Shown here one piece after another: positions 38,641 to 52,500 of a DNA stretch of 64,000 nt; within the stretch, counting starts at the first letter, position 1, and the number at the start of each line of letters is the position of its first letter. The stretch is from NCBI GenBank assembly GCA_016165875.1, contig JABBOT010000009.1, forward strand, positions 14,982,566 to 15,046,565, given 5' to 3'. A program made the position numbers and the translations under genes. The DNA is from Acanthopleura granulata. Taxonomy: Eukaryota; Mollusca; Polyplacophora; Chitonida; Chitonidae. Below the pieces are notes generated by a model that worked only from the letters and a program-made list of their open reading frames with translations, searched no databases and was not told the DNA's origin.

Positions 38641-39078
38641 ATGCTATCACAGGATACACTCTTTATGGAAGTTTTTTTTAAAACGACCAAGCCTTTCTTA
38701 AAGAAAGGAGTTTGCCAGTACATTTCCGTCATACCGATGCATAACAACTTTACTAAATTCCAATGTACACAATGTCGCTTGCCAAACTCTCTGTATTGTA
38801 GGATGAGGAAGCTAGACCACCAAAGTTGTATCTACCCTTTTAACTACGTCATTGCAAGAAGTACAGTCATTTTGAAAAAAGGGCAATGTGCAAGTTCAAA
38901 ATATTCAGGCGTCAACTCTATGTGGATTCCTCAGACCACAGAACGTCTTACTGTGGAACAAAACGCTGAAACACTGCTACCGCAAGAGGACGTATACACT
39001 TCAGATTTCTCTACTCCCTGTTTCCCTCAGAGATTTAACTGGAATAATGTTATCATTCATGATTGTGTCCCTGTTTAG
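38641..39078 (+). other. Open frame of 145 codons, unidentified
   Basis: The longest unassigned frame outside mobile elements. The protein has several Cys residues but no signal peptide or motif I recognise. No flanking splice pattern or neighbour supports it, and chance is a fair explanation in 64 kb. Confidence 0.15.
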
Positions 39079-40689
39079 TAGAAACCGATTACCACTGCAT
39101 TAATGTCAAAGGCAAACAAAGCCTTTCTCTGTTTCCTACAGCCCGACATCCATATCCTTGGAAATAAAATGGAAATGAACATTATGAATTAGCAAAAGAG
39201 TATTCTAACTGCATTTTCCGGGCAATAACAGGGGAGTCATCATTTTTGTGAAGCTTTTGGTGTTACATTCCAGTAACTATAGGCAATGTTTACAGAGAGT
39301 TGAATATAGGTGACAAGTTAAAAGAAAAAAAACAATAGTCGGTTAATGTTACTCATTAATAGAGTCTGGAAAAGTGAACAAAGTCTAAAGTACACGTGCT
39401 ACTGGCGGGAGGTTTAATCGAGATCATGCTTACATTATGAAAAACCAGCAGGTTCTCTCAGGTCGGGCGGAAGTGTGGTCTTCATTTTGTGGCTGGCTGT
39501 AATACACATCTGACCGAGTCACCTGACCGACCGAGTCCCCCAGCTCCCAGGTGGCAATCAGGTGTCTCTAAGGACTGTTAGCCTTGCATTCCGTCAAAGT
39601 TGACCAGGTAGACCTATAGGGTTAGCATTTTACATGACCCACTCTGCTTCATCAACACCACTTGTACGGCGTCTGACCACGTGCATCGCTGGCACGCTCC
39701 GAGAACCACGCGACCGAAATGTGTCGCCAAAAAAACTGAAGAGGTCATGTGACTGGTGTACCTAGACAGAGACACAGATTCGGGTAATATTAGCACAACG
39801 GATGGGTGTAAGGCAAGTGCCTCTTCCCCTCTCCCCCCCCCCCCCCCCAACTCTTCACCACCACTCCTCTCAAACAATTTTTTCGAGTAATATGACCAGT
39901 TCTTTATGTAACTTTGCATTCTCACACGTGACAATAGTTCACTTGTGTCTTTAATTCCCGTGAGACAAACGTTTGGAACGAGAAAAGGTAATCGATGTGT
40001 TGCAAGAGTTGTACCCCTTGATACGCTGCATGGCGACGTCAACTTCCCGCAATCTATCGACTTTCATCCTGTAAAACATTGTACCATTACAATAGTTCGA
40101 TCCTTACACGAGCTGGCGGTCTTTGTTGCATATTTATAATACCGATTTTAGAAAAATATATCTTGCATTGTCCTTTTATCTTCATAATTCCGTTCCTGGG
40201 GGATTTTCTGAATTAGAAAGGTTTTAATTCATGTTAGTATTTTACTCATTGTATCCCAGAATGCCATATAGCCAAGATGAGTGCTTAAACCGGTTACCAA
40301 TGCAGCGACAAAGACCGTTAAATAGTTTACAATTTCACCACAGTCAAGTCATGTGAATTCATGCAAATAGGGGAGTGTCTCCATGGCACACAAGCTCCAG
40401 GCCTTGGGGTTGCAACGCGGTTTTAGTCTGTAGGACGTCAGAATTAGGATCAACTTCAAAATTCTGCTCCGCTGAAATGGTGGGAACACTTTCATCACAA
40501 GATGGAAAATTAGCGATTAAGATCTGTGTTCAGAAATATTATCACAAATTAAGACAATGTCTGAGTTAAATATTATGAAGATTCATAATCCCGGAGCCTG
40601 ATTTTCATAAAAAAAACGACAAGTACATAGATGTGTGCACAATGCGGACCGGAATTCTGCATAGGTATTTTTTGGAAGTTGTTGAATAA

Positions 40690-40757
40690 CTCCACAAACA
40701 AGCATTGTTCACTTATACAATGGCAGTCAGATTTATGGCTGGAGAAAACCAGCATCG
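40690..40757 (-). mobile_element. SINE family C tail fragment
   Basis: ttcacttatacaatggcagt and cagatttatggctggagaaa match the tail-body junction of family C. Confidence 0.55.
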
Positions 40758-42673
40758 CTCAAAGTTCACCACCAGAAAGCTTCAGATCGTTTTGCATCAC
40801 GTGACACAGTCGCCTTATCTTCGTCCTGGCCACACGGGTGGCTGAAAATGAAACAAGGGAGCTAGTGACGAGATATTGGTGACAGCCCAAGAGTGAACAG
40901 AAACTTATGAGGGTATTTCTGATGTGAAAATGTCTACTGATTTACTGAAGTAGTCCCAGTTTTAGCCTGTCCTGCCGCGGTGTGTTTTAGCATCCTTGAA
41001 AGGCTGGCTTGTATTTCGGCACGTAAACTCAATTAGAGCATTGTCAGCGTGAAGCAGCCCATATTTAAGCCATTAAATACGTCTCAAATTGCTTGTTTAT
41101 CATAAAATTTTGTCTTGTCTGCTGGGACCCTTTTGCTGCCTGATACAACATGTTCGCATTTCCATTGGCAAGGTCAGGCCATGAATGAAAGAAAAAGGTC
41201 TGTTGCTGGTAACCCGATCATCCCGGTAATTTGGGTCAAACTTTTTTCAAGAAATCTGAGGATTTTTTTTTCATTTTCCGTAAATCAATAAACCTGACCC
41301 AACGCAAACCACTACGGTCCTCCGATTTACCATAATTAAGCTCAGCTTTGTAGATTTACTCTCACTGGTGCAAGAAGATAATCTTTTTCCATTCAGTATA
41401 CACACTCGTCGTTTTCTTTCCACTTTGTCAGTGTTGGCCTTGATGATCTTAGGATAACATTCGTTATCTGTGATTTGAAGGAAGTGATCTCATAGGACGG
41501 GTGAGGGGTTGCTTGTCAGCCATTTGGTATTTGTTTTGAATTTTTCCCCACGATGTCAGTAAGAGGATGGACATCCAATAGATTGAACAATTATATGTAG
41601 AAGGCATTTGTCAGATACCGACACGGGACTCTGAGCTCTAAGGAAGTTCAGAGTGAGCATAGAAAAGGACTGTAACCTTGCGCTGATACAATGTTAAAAA
41701 TTGTTGCAGTATGATGCTGGTGATAGACCTGCATGTATTTCAAAGGAATCCATTTTTCACACTTGTCATATTCAGGTATGACAAACCATGTACATTTAAG
41801 CAGATCTGGTGCACAAGATTTATGAATGAATTCAGGATTTTCCATACAGTGTGTAATTGCGTTTGTTTGTCCTAACTATTTTTATTGTTTGGTCGGAGAT
41901 ACCAGCTATACAGAATAAAAGCGCCTTTGAATTGAAATACGTGAACCCTATTTTGTGTCCTCGTGGACCTATGATGCATGTGATTACGCCAAAATGATGA
42001 ACTACCACTATGTTAGAGATGGTTGTCTCACCTGACTTGTATTTAAATTTGTACCCGCACAATCTCGTGTAGGACATCCAGAGAAATGTAGACTCAACCT
42101 CTATGTCATTCTGTCACAAACGTTTTCCGGACGTTTAAACTTTTTATCTTATTGAATTGAAATTGATTTTATATCATTAGGCCTAATGCATGGTTTCAAC
42201 GTGAGCCATTACAGATCAAGTGACGGCTGTTTTTGTCCAGATCTGGACATTTGCAGACATTTCCAGAAGGCTGTAGTACACTGAATTGAAACTTAGGACA
42301 TAACTTTCCCATAATGACTTACAGATTAAGTTTGGGTCTCGAGCCGTTTCGTCCATGGCCCACAAATTATGGCCGTTTTGTACTATTTGTTTTTCACCTC
42401 TTTTGTAGTAAGATTTGGTACAAATTCGTCCATGCTGAACAAAGTTATTTCTGTTTCCATTCAGCTGTACATGCTGATCCACCTATTATTCTGATAGCTC
42501 AAACCAACAACAAACGTATTCTTTTTACTATGCTTCCAAAATGCTTGCATTCACATGCTGTTTGACAAACAGAATTGTAAACAATCCCCTGTCCGTCCTA
42601 AGGCCATCACATGTCCTATGATCGTGCAATTGCATCACGCAATAACCAGACCTCTGGTAAGCCGGCAGGTTCT

Positions 42674-42806
42674 AGATTTATTTGATATTTGTTTTACGTG
42701 GTACTCATGATTACGAATAGCACTGTGGTGGGAGGAAACCGGGCAGAACCATGGGAGTGGGGGGGGGGGGACGCACGACCATCCGCTGGTTACTTCTAGA
42801 CCTGTA
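42674..42806 (-). mobile_element. SINE family A, 5'-truncated, with a G run
   Basis: acgtggtactcatgattacg, gtggtgggaggaaaccgggc, a run of ten or more G, then gaccatccgctggtt. Confidence 0.78.
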
Positions 42807-43171
42807 CAATACTGCATCAGATGTAATGGGCACCGATAACCATGGAAATTCCATGTTCAGTATATGAATAAAATTTCACACAGATTAAATTGATTTAAAT
42901 GTAGGAATTAGCATAAGGCATTTAATGCCGTAAAATTACCGAATAAACCAATGGGCTTAACACAAATGTAGGAGGCTATGTTGTTATCAAAATTTAAATT
43001 TTGAATTATTTATTCATTTCATCCGCGAAGTCGGTATTTAAGTTTTCCCCTGGGTCTGTCAACGACTCTACGGAAAATTTTCATATTTTAATGAAATTTT
43101 GCTCATGGCTTACCCGTGGGCTAAGGAAAAATATCTGCACGGTAACATGCCTTCGTTGTATAACAAGAAAA

Positions 43172-43310
43172 ATGCTGATTTATTTGATTGAGCCTTTACG
43201 CCGTAATAAAATGTAATACACTTTTACCTCGACCACTAACATTACGTTGGAAGAAAATCGGGCAGGGCGGAGGCGGGGGGGGGGACACACGGCCATTGAT
43301 AACAGACCTT
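43172..43310 (-). mobile_element. SINE family A, diverged, with a G run
   Basis: tttatttgattgagccttta, acattacgttggaagaaaat, cgggcaggg, a G run, and acacacggccattgataaca. Confidence 0.7.
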
Positions 43311-44927
43311 TCTCTTTAATGGAAGAGGCAACAGGTAATGATTATTTCTGTCACAGGTCGTAAAAGCTGGTTTATTTTCCTTATCCAAATGTAAAACTTT
43401 CATATACTGGTTGTTTTGTGGAAAAGATTGAATAATAAGTGCGTCTAGCTGGTTTTGCTAAAACAGCGGTATTCGGGGCTATGATCAGTGAGAATGACGC
43501 ACACAGTGAACCACTACACTTTCAAAACTCCTCACAGCGCTTGTTTCGTCCCCTACTCTCTTTTCAAGTGCACTCAACATCCTAATTTTGCCTTACTGTA
43601 CTCAGAAATGTCTTTCTAGGACTAAAAAGCACTGTAGGTGACAACTGCCAGGTGAATCCAACCAGTAAGAGCTAAGAGTTAGGTATACACTTTTTTGTAC
43701 AGGAAGATGTAAGAATCATCCCTGCGTGCAGGACAACAGCTCATGCTTGACTTGCACTTAAGACATACCTGCGGCATCGTCCTCAGACAATCGGTCTCTC
43801 CGTTTTTCTTGCATATATCTAAGGCATTTTCACAAAGGTATCAAATTTTGACTTCTCTTCAAACAAATCAGAAATGTAGGTGGAATTCTTTTACTTTATT
43901 TAGGTTTTGGTAAAATAATGGAACATAACCCTCTCATCTTTGTCATGATGTACAAGACCAGCGTTCTACTAATGGGGTCATACTGTTGTGAGGACAAAAG
44001 GGGACATAGGCGATCAAAAAAGAAACAAAACAAAACAAAACAAGAACGCGATTTTATAAACAATCCTACCTGCAAACGTAGGTTTTTTATCACTCTTCTC
44101 TCAGTCTTACACGTACATTAACCATGTACCATGGCGTACTGGCTTATAGAATCTAAAGTCAATCAGTTGTGGCGGTAGTGCTTTAATTGTAGCAGATTTT
44201 ATGCCATTTAGTACAAATAAATGTCCAGACAAGTCTTGCCACCTGGTCTTCACTCGTTTTACAAATCTACCTTTACTGACACGGCTACACGAGTAATTAC
44301 TACCGAGAGACTAATCCGTCATCTTAGTTTGACCGGGATTCGTTTCTCTGTGTCAGAGTGGCAGATGGCCTTAGTAAGGTATAGGGGATGGTTCTTGCTC
44401 TGTGGTGGTTAGAGGTGCTTGTCTTTCAAACCTCCAGAAGACGGGAAGGACGGATTCATGCCTTGTACAGACCGGAAATTTGCACGTTCTTCCCGCACTC
44501 ACTGTTAGTGGAGCTTTTGATACCTGTAAAACCTTAATAACTCCGCATGGAACGGTCTATGAATTGAGTGACTGGTAGCCATTTGACTCAGATACGACCA
44601 ATCGGCAATGTTTCCTACAACCTCAACTTAAAGCCTACCTAGTGACAACGTGTAGGTAACGACTTAGCTGTGACTGAAAAAAACTTGGAACCCCGGGCCT
44701 GTCGAAGAGAGATCGTACGAGTGGACGCAAAAGATCACTGGTGATCGCCCCTGCAAAATCAATCGCAGCAAACTCGATGGTCATGTTCAGAATTTCTGAC
44801 GTACGGTTTGGGGTCATAAGATTAGGCAGACATGTCGTACATGGCCGTAACTGTGTGAATTAGTCTTAACCGGTCGACGACGCTCTCTTGACCACTTGTC
44901 TTCTAACAGTATGATGTGCACATTTTC

Positions 44928-45052
44928 ACGTTACACTTGAACAAGTTCGTCAGTAACTTCCCAGTATTCCCGTTTTCCTGCGGCAATAAAACTGGCTGCC
45001 ATGGTATAAGTAAAATATTCTTGAGTATATCGTGTTAAACAACAACGAAAAA
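44928..45052 (+). mobile_element. SINE family C, 5'-truncated
   Basis: gttcgtcagtaacttcccag, aataaaactggctgccatgg, taaaatattcttgagtatat and cgtgttaaacaacaacg. Confidence 0.8.
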
Positions 45053-45564
45053 TTAGCTTGATCATTCAATCAATCAAAGGAGGAGTGAGCTGCGACACGA
45101 AATCGTCACACTTAAGTGTAATTCATGGCACAATTCGTGCGGTGTGTCTGTTGAACCTCTAAGTCTTCTCGATGTTTTACCACGATTTACTGAGTCATGA
45201 AAACCTCGGGCATTCGTAGAAACCCGTCCTGAGGCAAGTACTGCTTGGTGATTCTCGACTAATCTTGTTTGATCGGAATACGCGTACGAAATGTTTCAAC
45301 CCTTTCGATTTCGGTCGAGAGTTATTTGAATTCCAGGTGGCGGTGTCCCGGTATCTCCTGCACTAGAGTGAACTAAGTATTCGCGAGTGTGTACCTGTTC
45401 AACAAGATTGCGGAAAGATTCCTGCAAAACTTGTCAGATTTAATAACATCTACTTAGATGGTGATAAGGGTATCGTACGACTCCGCCAACACGACTTTCT
45501 CAGGATTATAATACGCCGTACAAAGACTGATCACTATATTAGCAAGGGCTATACAATAGTACTG

Positions 45565-45797
45565 GGCGCCTCCCTGGCTCAGTCGGTTAGCGCGTTATCG
45601 CAGCGCAATGACCCAGGAGTTTTCCATGCTGGCTTCCTCTCCGGCCATATGTGGGAACATCGGCCAGCAACCTGGAGATGGTCGTGGGCCTGTGCCGGGC
45701 TCTGCCCGGTTTCCTCCCACCATAATGCTGGTCGCTGTCGTATAAGTGAAATACCCTTGACGGAAGCGTAAACCACAAATCAAATAAATAAAAAAAT
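45565..45797 (+). mobile_element. SINE family A, full length
   Basis: Starts with the tRNA-like head gcctccctggctcagtcggt and a degraded B box, followed by the body and tail and (AAAT)n. It is the best copy on the plus strand, though short of about 30 bp in the head-body region. Confidence 0.92.
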
Positions 45798-48700
45798 ATA
45801 ACAGTACTGCCACACAAAGAATCTGTGCTAAATTTCAATATCCTGAATGATTTTGATACGATTCTAGTACGATACAGCAGGAGCTTCCAAAAGCCGACAC
45901 GGTGTCACTACGATCAGTGATAAAAAAAAATCACGAGGAGATGAATGTGAAGCTTTATGTGAAGAGATTAATGTTCAAAAAGCGTAACGAAGCCTTGTGA
46001 CATCATGGTAAATATCCTTGGACAGATATACACACCATACTGCTGGAAGACAAGTGGTGTTCAAACGGTCACAGATGGCCACAAGGGTGTCCTTGTCGAC
46101 GGCTCGTTGTCAAGATCCCAAAGACAGTGATGAGAGAAACCTAACAATTTCCTCACCACACTTCATTTATCTGAGCAATTGAAAGGCAAGCGTTCTTAAC
46201 AGCAAGTTCACGGTCTGTTCCTAAAAATCGACACAGTATGGAATGGGCTTGAAGTCCACAAGGCCGACTTACAGTACAGCATGTTTACAACACTCTGGCA
46301 TTTCGCACTACGACGATGTCCCACTCTGCTATGCGACAAATACTTTCGCTACGATGGGAATGAGAGATTCTGGCTTTATGCCACATCGGTAGTATTTCAG
46401 CCACATCCATTGGAGGATTTTGCCCAAAGATGATAAATGGCACGATATTATTTGTGGCTATCACACTCTCACTGCACAAACACACCTGAGGAGTCTTGTA
46501 TCTTAATCTAAGAATGCAGCCATTCTAGAAAATCCACACGGTTACAGGGCTGCATGCCACCGTGAAAAATAGGAGGATTTTTTAATTGAAGGTTGCACAC
46601 TATCACATACACGCTGTTACACGGCTAGCTGGGGCTTCTTTTGCCAAGGTGGTTAGCGTGCTGCCACAATGTGGTGCTGTGACTCCTAGCCCAGCTAAGA
46701 CCTTAGTTTGAGGCGTAAAGCTTTGAGTTTCAAGTAACAATGTTTTGTGATGTACATTGAAATCGACGATGTTAGTACACGCTCTAGTACGGGAGCCTGT
46801 TAGCATCAAAGTAAAAAGAAACAGACAAAAATCGTGTAATTACAAAAAATATCGAAATTACTTAATTTTTGTCCGTACTTACGAGAATATGTTCTTCGTA
46901 ATTACGAGATTTTTTTCTCGTAATTATAACATTTTTTCTGGATTTATTAAGCCTGGCGCTAACGGATTTCCGTACTGTAGTATCTGCAACTAGGCGAGAC
47001 ACACATATAACACATCAACGGTGTTCTGGAATATTACCATCCATAAAGGTATAGTTAAAAATATCGAATACACGATGTAGCCTACGTGGTGGTGGAAATG
47101 GGGTTTATTTGTTTATTTATTTATTACATTAGCGTGATGGGTTAATGGATGGAAAGATCCTGGATAAGCCACAGTTAACCCCAGATCCTTGACTAACCCC
47201 CCCCCCCCGCCCGCCGGCGAGATTCAAGCAGCAGCTGAACCACCTCGCACCGTCTTTCATCATGCATACTGAATGCAGTAGTTACATCACAATATGCATG
47301 CCTTTGCTGTCTACAGCATAAAAACAAGGTTTATCACTGAGAATTATTTATAAAGTATGAAATGAAGAAAATCATTGTTTTGCGTGTCGCGTGCTGAATA
47401 AATGTAACCAAGTAAACAATTTGTCACATTCTTACAGAGACAATTTGTCAAAGTCATTTCTTACTTAATTTATAGTAAGTTATATTAGTTCATTTATGGG
47501 AGGTATTGATTTTTGCTTTAGATTCAACCCAAACGTTGTTCTTCTTAGAGCAGCGTCGAGTGAATGGTTTGTGGCAAGCGAACAATGCACCACGAAAAAC
47601 ACTGCAATCAGTTAGATACATAAAAAATCTGCAAAAATGAAAATGAAACCGTTTTGTGTGAGGTCAAAACCATCTGATGCTGGATTCTTCTCCAATCGTA
47701 CATAGTCACACACGTCTGTTACACCGTGTAATGTAACACACCGTGTAATGTAATAATAACTTCCATGTCATGGAATATCGACGCGTAAAGAAAAATCAGA
47801 CTGACAAATAAATGGCGGTGATAATTGAAATCAAGAGACTGCTGGGGATAAAACTAAAGTAATGTTTAAAACGACTGCTTTCCTTGGGCACACTCGTACG
47901 TTTCAATGTGTACTTTGAACTTTGCGCGGGTTTGAGGATTCCACAGGGCAATACCGCGTCTCCTGTTCGAAATAACTACAAGAAACGCACACATTCCCTC
48001 AAGTACTTGTATAAGTGCAGGATAATGCATATAGCTGTTGTTATGCATGTTATTACATTGCTCCGAATTTTTTATTACAATTCTCATCAACTGGATTTAT
48101 TACATGATACGTCAAATTTTATTACATTACGTGGTGATAGTACATATCACTAAAATGTTTGGTGAGTTCTACATTACTTGTGTATTATTACATAAAGACG
48201 TGTAACAGGGCCTGCCAGCAACCTGGGGATCGGTTTCCCTCAGGCTCTGCCCTGTTTCCTCTCCCCACAATGCTGGTCGTCTTAGCATAACTGAAATACT
48301 CTCGAGTACCGATCATCCAAATAAATAAATCGAAATGATGCGACAAACAGAAGCTTGACTTCGGACATGCCACAACACATGTGTATTCAGAAAGTGTTTT
48401 CTAGTGTTCAGTGAGTCAAGACTATTTTCCCAAACCGTGGGCGGTGCTCATCACTTCGGTTTATATTGGTACATGTATATGTAACCGACCAGATGGAAAT
48501 CACAGCACGTAAGTATGTAAGAGATACATTCCCTGACGAAAGGCCGCAGTTGAACCATGGAGAACAGAATTCAAGAGTAAGAGCACTTTATGAGATTATA
48601 CTGGAGATTTCTGGCCAAAATAAAAGCAATGTTGGCAGATCCAAACGAATGTTTACTTTTATTTTGGGATATCCAAAATAATTATTTTTGACAAAATGTC

Positions 48701-49361
48701 AGCCTCGTCTGTACGCCTATCGGATCAGATGGAGGTAATTAATGCTAAACTTGTTCTATTCTGATGACCACCGTGGTGAGAATTTCTATGCTTGTGACGG
48801 TGGGAACTTGCAAGATGAGGAGAAGTTCTTTTGGGATAAAACATGCTGTGGGAGGATTGTAGAAAGATAAGAGAAGAGAATAAACGAAGCAATTTAAAGG
48901 ATTAGTCTGCGCTACAAGGGTGTAGCCAATGAAATATAGGGTCATTTCACTGAACCTGTGACAGACAGAATCTTGTATGGTAAAATATGCTCGCGGTGTA
49001 ATCTGTTAGCGCCATCGTGTCAACGAACACAGAAGCGTCGGTTCAGTTTTAGGATAGGCGCCATAATGTTCGATCGAATTCTGAGCAGAAAGCAAATTAG
49101 TTAAGGATATTAAGCTTTCTGGTAAAGCTACTTTATACTAATATCACTTAGGCAATGCGTAAATTTTTCCCTGCTGTGTTCCATGTACAAAATAATGGAC
49201 CTCAAAGCTTAAGGTTGTGTATAACTTGTTTACCAAACTGTGTGCTTGAAGGCTTAACATTGTTCATCATTTAGTTACCAAAACCATGAGCCTCAAAGCT
49301 TGAGTTTACTTGTGATTATTTACTAAAGTTCCACACCACATGGCCTAATGACAAGTAGTAG
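45798..49361. other. Non-coding, downstream of the P450 gene
   Basis: One SINE, a C run near 47199 and (TTTA)n at 47108. The P450 3' UTR should lie in the last part, but I see no clear AATAAA close to the stop. Confidence 0.4.
48205..48330 (+). mobile_element. SINE family A, 5'-truncated
   Basis: From cctgccagcaacctgggga to (AAAT)n, moderately diverged. Confidence 0.85.
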
Positions 49362-49572
49362 CTATTCCCTTTCGGTGACCCTAAGCCTGTATGGCCAGGG
49401 CTTGATGACCAGACCCGGCTTGAAATCCCGGGGGTCACTGGAAGGAAGAGGAGAGTTGGGGTCAGCGCTGAAGTTGAACGTCTGTAACAGTGTCGTTATG
49501 TAGAGGAAGATCCGGGATCTGGCGAAGGTCTCGCCGACACAGGAGCGGCGTCCTACCCCGAACGGCATGAGG
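49362..49572 (-). CDS. P450 exon 7 (residues 434-503), heme-binding loop
   Basis: After acceptor CTCCAACAG it reads LMPFGVGRRSCVGETFAR with the heme ligand Cys445, then the L-helix and the C-terminal beta region ending YRLRVTERE and a stop. Confidence 0.96.
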
Positions 49573-52500
49573 CTGTTGGAGGAACCACAAATCAAAACGA
49601 CGTGAGCAATTTGAGATGATTTTTCCCTGCGGCTATGTTGGAAACTGCAGGCAGGGCTGCCTAGTATACAAATTAGCCTTAACGGCGTCATCCATCGCCA
49701 TTTCTGAGCACAAGCGTCAGCTATACAGGGATGGTCGTGGGTTTCTCTCGGGCTCTGCCCGGTTTCCTTTCACCACAATGCTTGCCGCCGTCCTATAAGT
49801 GAAATATTCTTAAGTCAGGGGTAAAACATCATTCAAATAAATAAATAAATCTTCATCTGTGTGTTTTGTTCAAGTCTGTGGTGCACATTAAAGAAAGACA
49901 CTTTCATTGGTCACATTATTTCTTCCTCTCTGGCATTTCATTGGTCGAATGTTCTTGAACTGAGCTGGAATTACCAACCGAATATGCAAGAGTCAGTCCT
50001 GAAATCACGGTATAGAGAAAATGCCATGCTGAATCTCCCTCAATAAGAATTTCGTGCTTTCATTGGCCTGGGGTGTGTCTTATGTATTAAATATGACGAC
50101 AACACACCATTTTAAGCAGTTTTAGACTTCTGACGTCGTATAAATTGCGTTTATCACCACTGGATTTTTGTATCTGATTCAGCTTAAGCCATGGTGCTAG
50201 GGGTGGTGTAAGTTATTCCTTCTTACATGAACACTTACATGTTGCTATGGTTTTACTCTCCATGCCGTAGTGTCTTATACTTCGTCTTTTGCTAGAAATC
50301 CATTATGGCCGCCTGTGCAAGTCAGCCATACTCACAGGAAATCAAACTATATAGATGCTATTGAAGCATAGCCCTGTACAGATGTGTAATAAAGTGTACA
50401 TATAAGTAAAATGTATAGTGTATTATAACATATGACCAGGAATTCCAAGTCAATTTCCATATAATGTCATGAGAAATAATTAAGAACCTAGTCGTCAAAA
50501 CCCACGTTCGCAAACACAGGAGAATGCGAAAAGAGCGTCACAATAATAGAAGATCGCCAGAATAATGAATAAATCCCGCGGTTTAAATAATGTTGAGTTC
50601 TCGACTCCTACATCAAACATTAGATTCGAGGTTAACAAAAACCACAAGGTTTTTTCAGTTACTCGTGTGCCGTCTTTTGGCGACCTTCCTTTGCCGACGA
50701 AGGAAATGGGATCAGGTCTATTCTAGAAAGGCCTCGCGTTTTGTCTATCACGCAGCAGGCTAACAGAGACGGCTGGAGCACACTAGTGGTCGCATTCGTC
50801 TTGCATACTATTGAAAATGTAAAATTTTATTTTCCCCTAACAACGACCACTACCAGTAATCTATACATAATTTCAACTGGTAACATGGCAACTTACGCTT
50901 TCCTTTTAGGGTTATCGGCCGAGATGAGTTGTCCCTCCTGATCGAGAAATCTTTCAGGTTTAAACTCCCATGGGGCGCTCCAGGTGTTCTCGTCGTGGTG
51001 GATGAGCCACATGTTAGTCATCACCTGAAACAAACCGAACGTAATAAAGGAATAAAAATACTTGTTCGGCAAATAGCCAGTCAAAGCTATAACGGAAAGA
51101 CCACACAAAAATGAAGTTATAGTGGGTGAAAAGACCATCAAAAGCTGTATCTAAAAATATCTTCAAATTTTCTTTATTGATAATGTGGTTTACCAGTGAC
51201 GTCATGCCTACTTTTCTCTGGCTCTGATGCAGAAATTCAATGTCATATTACCATTTTAACACACAGCTAAAAATTACAGCAACACACTTCTCAAGAACTT
51301 TATTCGGAGCTAAACATAAAAATAGGGCACCAGTAAACGAGTGCAAGTGAAGAGGTAAAGGCTATGATACAGGCCCTATACGTAAAGAACACTTGCTATG
51401 TTTGTGGAAACCAGAAGTTTCTGAGAGGATATGGCCTGGAGAACATGATGCGGACAAGGGAACAGACATGAGCAGACTTTTGAGTGGAGGTCATGACATA
51501 ACCCGTAGACATAAATGACCTTGGATCAATTTCACACCATCCAGACCATTTTTGCAAAGCATAAGCTTCTGTAAAGCCATCGTTTCTAAGTTATGGCCCG
51601 GACCAAAATTTTAGAATTATGTGCAATGGTGACCTTGAGCTCGAGCAAAGGACTCTGGATCAAGGTCATGACACACCATCCTAGCCTGATGAAAATTTAT
51701 GCAAAGTATAAGTTTCCACAAAGTTTTCGTTAAAAAATCATGGTCCGGACAAGGACAGACGGACAGACGGACGGAAAGCCATAAAATAACACGTCCGCTT
51801 TCTTCGAAAGTGGGCGTATAAAAAGTGTACAAAGTTTTGTGACGTCACTGGTCATTCACGCCATCAATATGTTCCGTATAACCCGCCATACAATCAAAGC
51901 ATCTCACCACATTTCATTTCGTTAAAAAAAAATCTAAAACCTTCAGTGCATGTATCTTTATATACAGTTTTTAATGAGCTTTTCACCCACCATAACCATA
52001 ACTTGAGTGATCGTTCGCTTTAGCCTTCTTGACAAAACATCTGACACTTCTCACCAGCTTGAGGTCAAAAATCAAGGTTTGGAACCGTTCGCGTTCGCTC
52101 AAGAAGATTTTCCGGACACCGGCACTGGAGAAAAAGCCTGCATGCAATGATCTAATCCTAGCGGTGTTAAAAGGAAACTATAAAGCAGACAAGTGGCTCG
52201 TAATACAGACATACTCTACAATCTAGCGGTTTCCATACAATGAAGAAGAGCTTACCGGAATTTTGACAACGGGGTAAATATATACATATTTGTAAAATTG
52301 TTTAAAATTGTTGTTTACCTTCTTACTTCGTTAGGAGACCGTTTTCTCGTGCAATTCACATTTACTGTGTCAGGCGCCTTTCCGCCCTCACTGTTCCTAT
52401 CAGGGGCCTTGGTGAAAAACAGGCCGCCGACGGCGCGGATAGAGTCGTTTCTGCAGTGTTCTATATGTCTTCCCTCCGAATGACGTGGATGTTTGTATGT

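Larger units (their letters stand above)
37284..42673. other. Non-coding; simple repeats and a C run
   Basis: Includes a run of about 16 C at 39833-39848. No exon-like frame is convincing. Confidence 0.45.

Noticed and set aside
45565..45640. A possible tRNA gene
   Set aside because: It is the head of a SINE, continuous with its body and tail, and does not close a proper acceptor stem.
51617..51832. A Ser/Val/Arg/Cys-rich frame on the minus strand
   Set aside because: It is a by-product of the GACGGAC tract of a dispersed element, a well-known false gene call.
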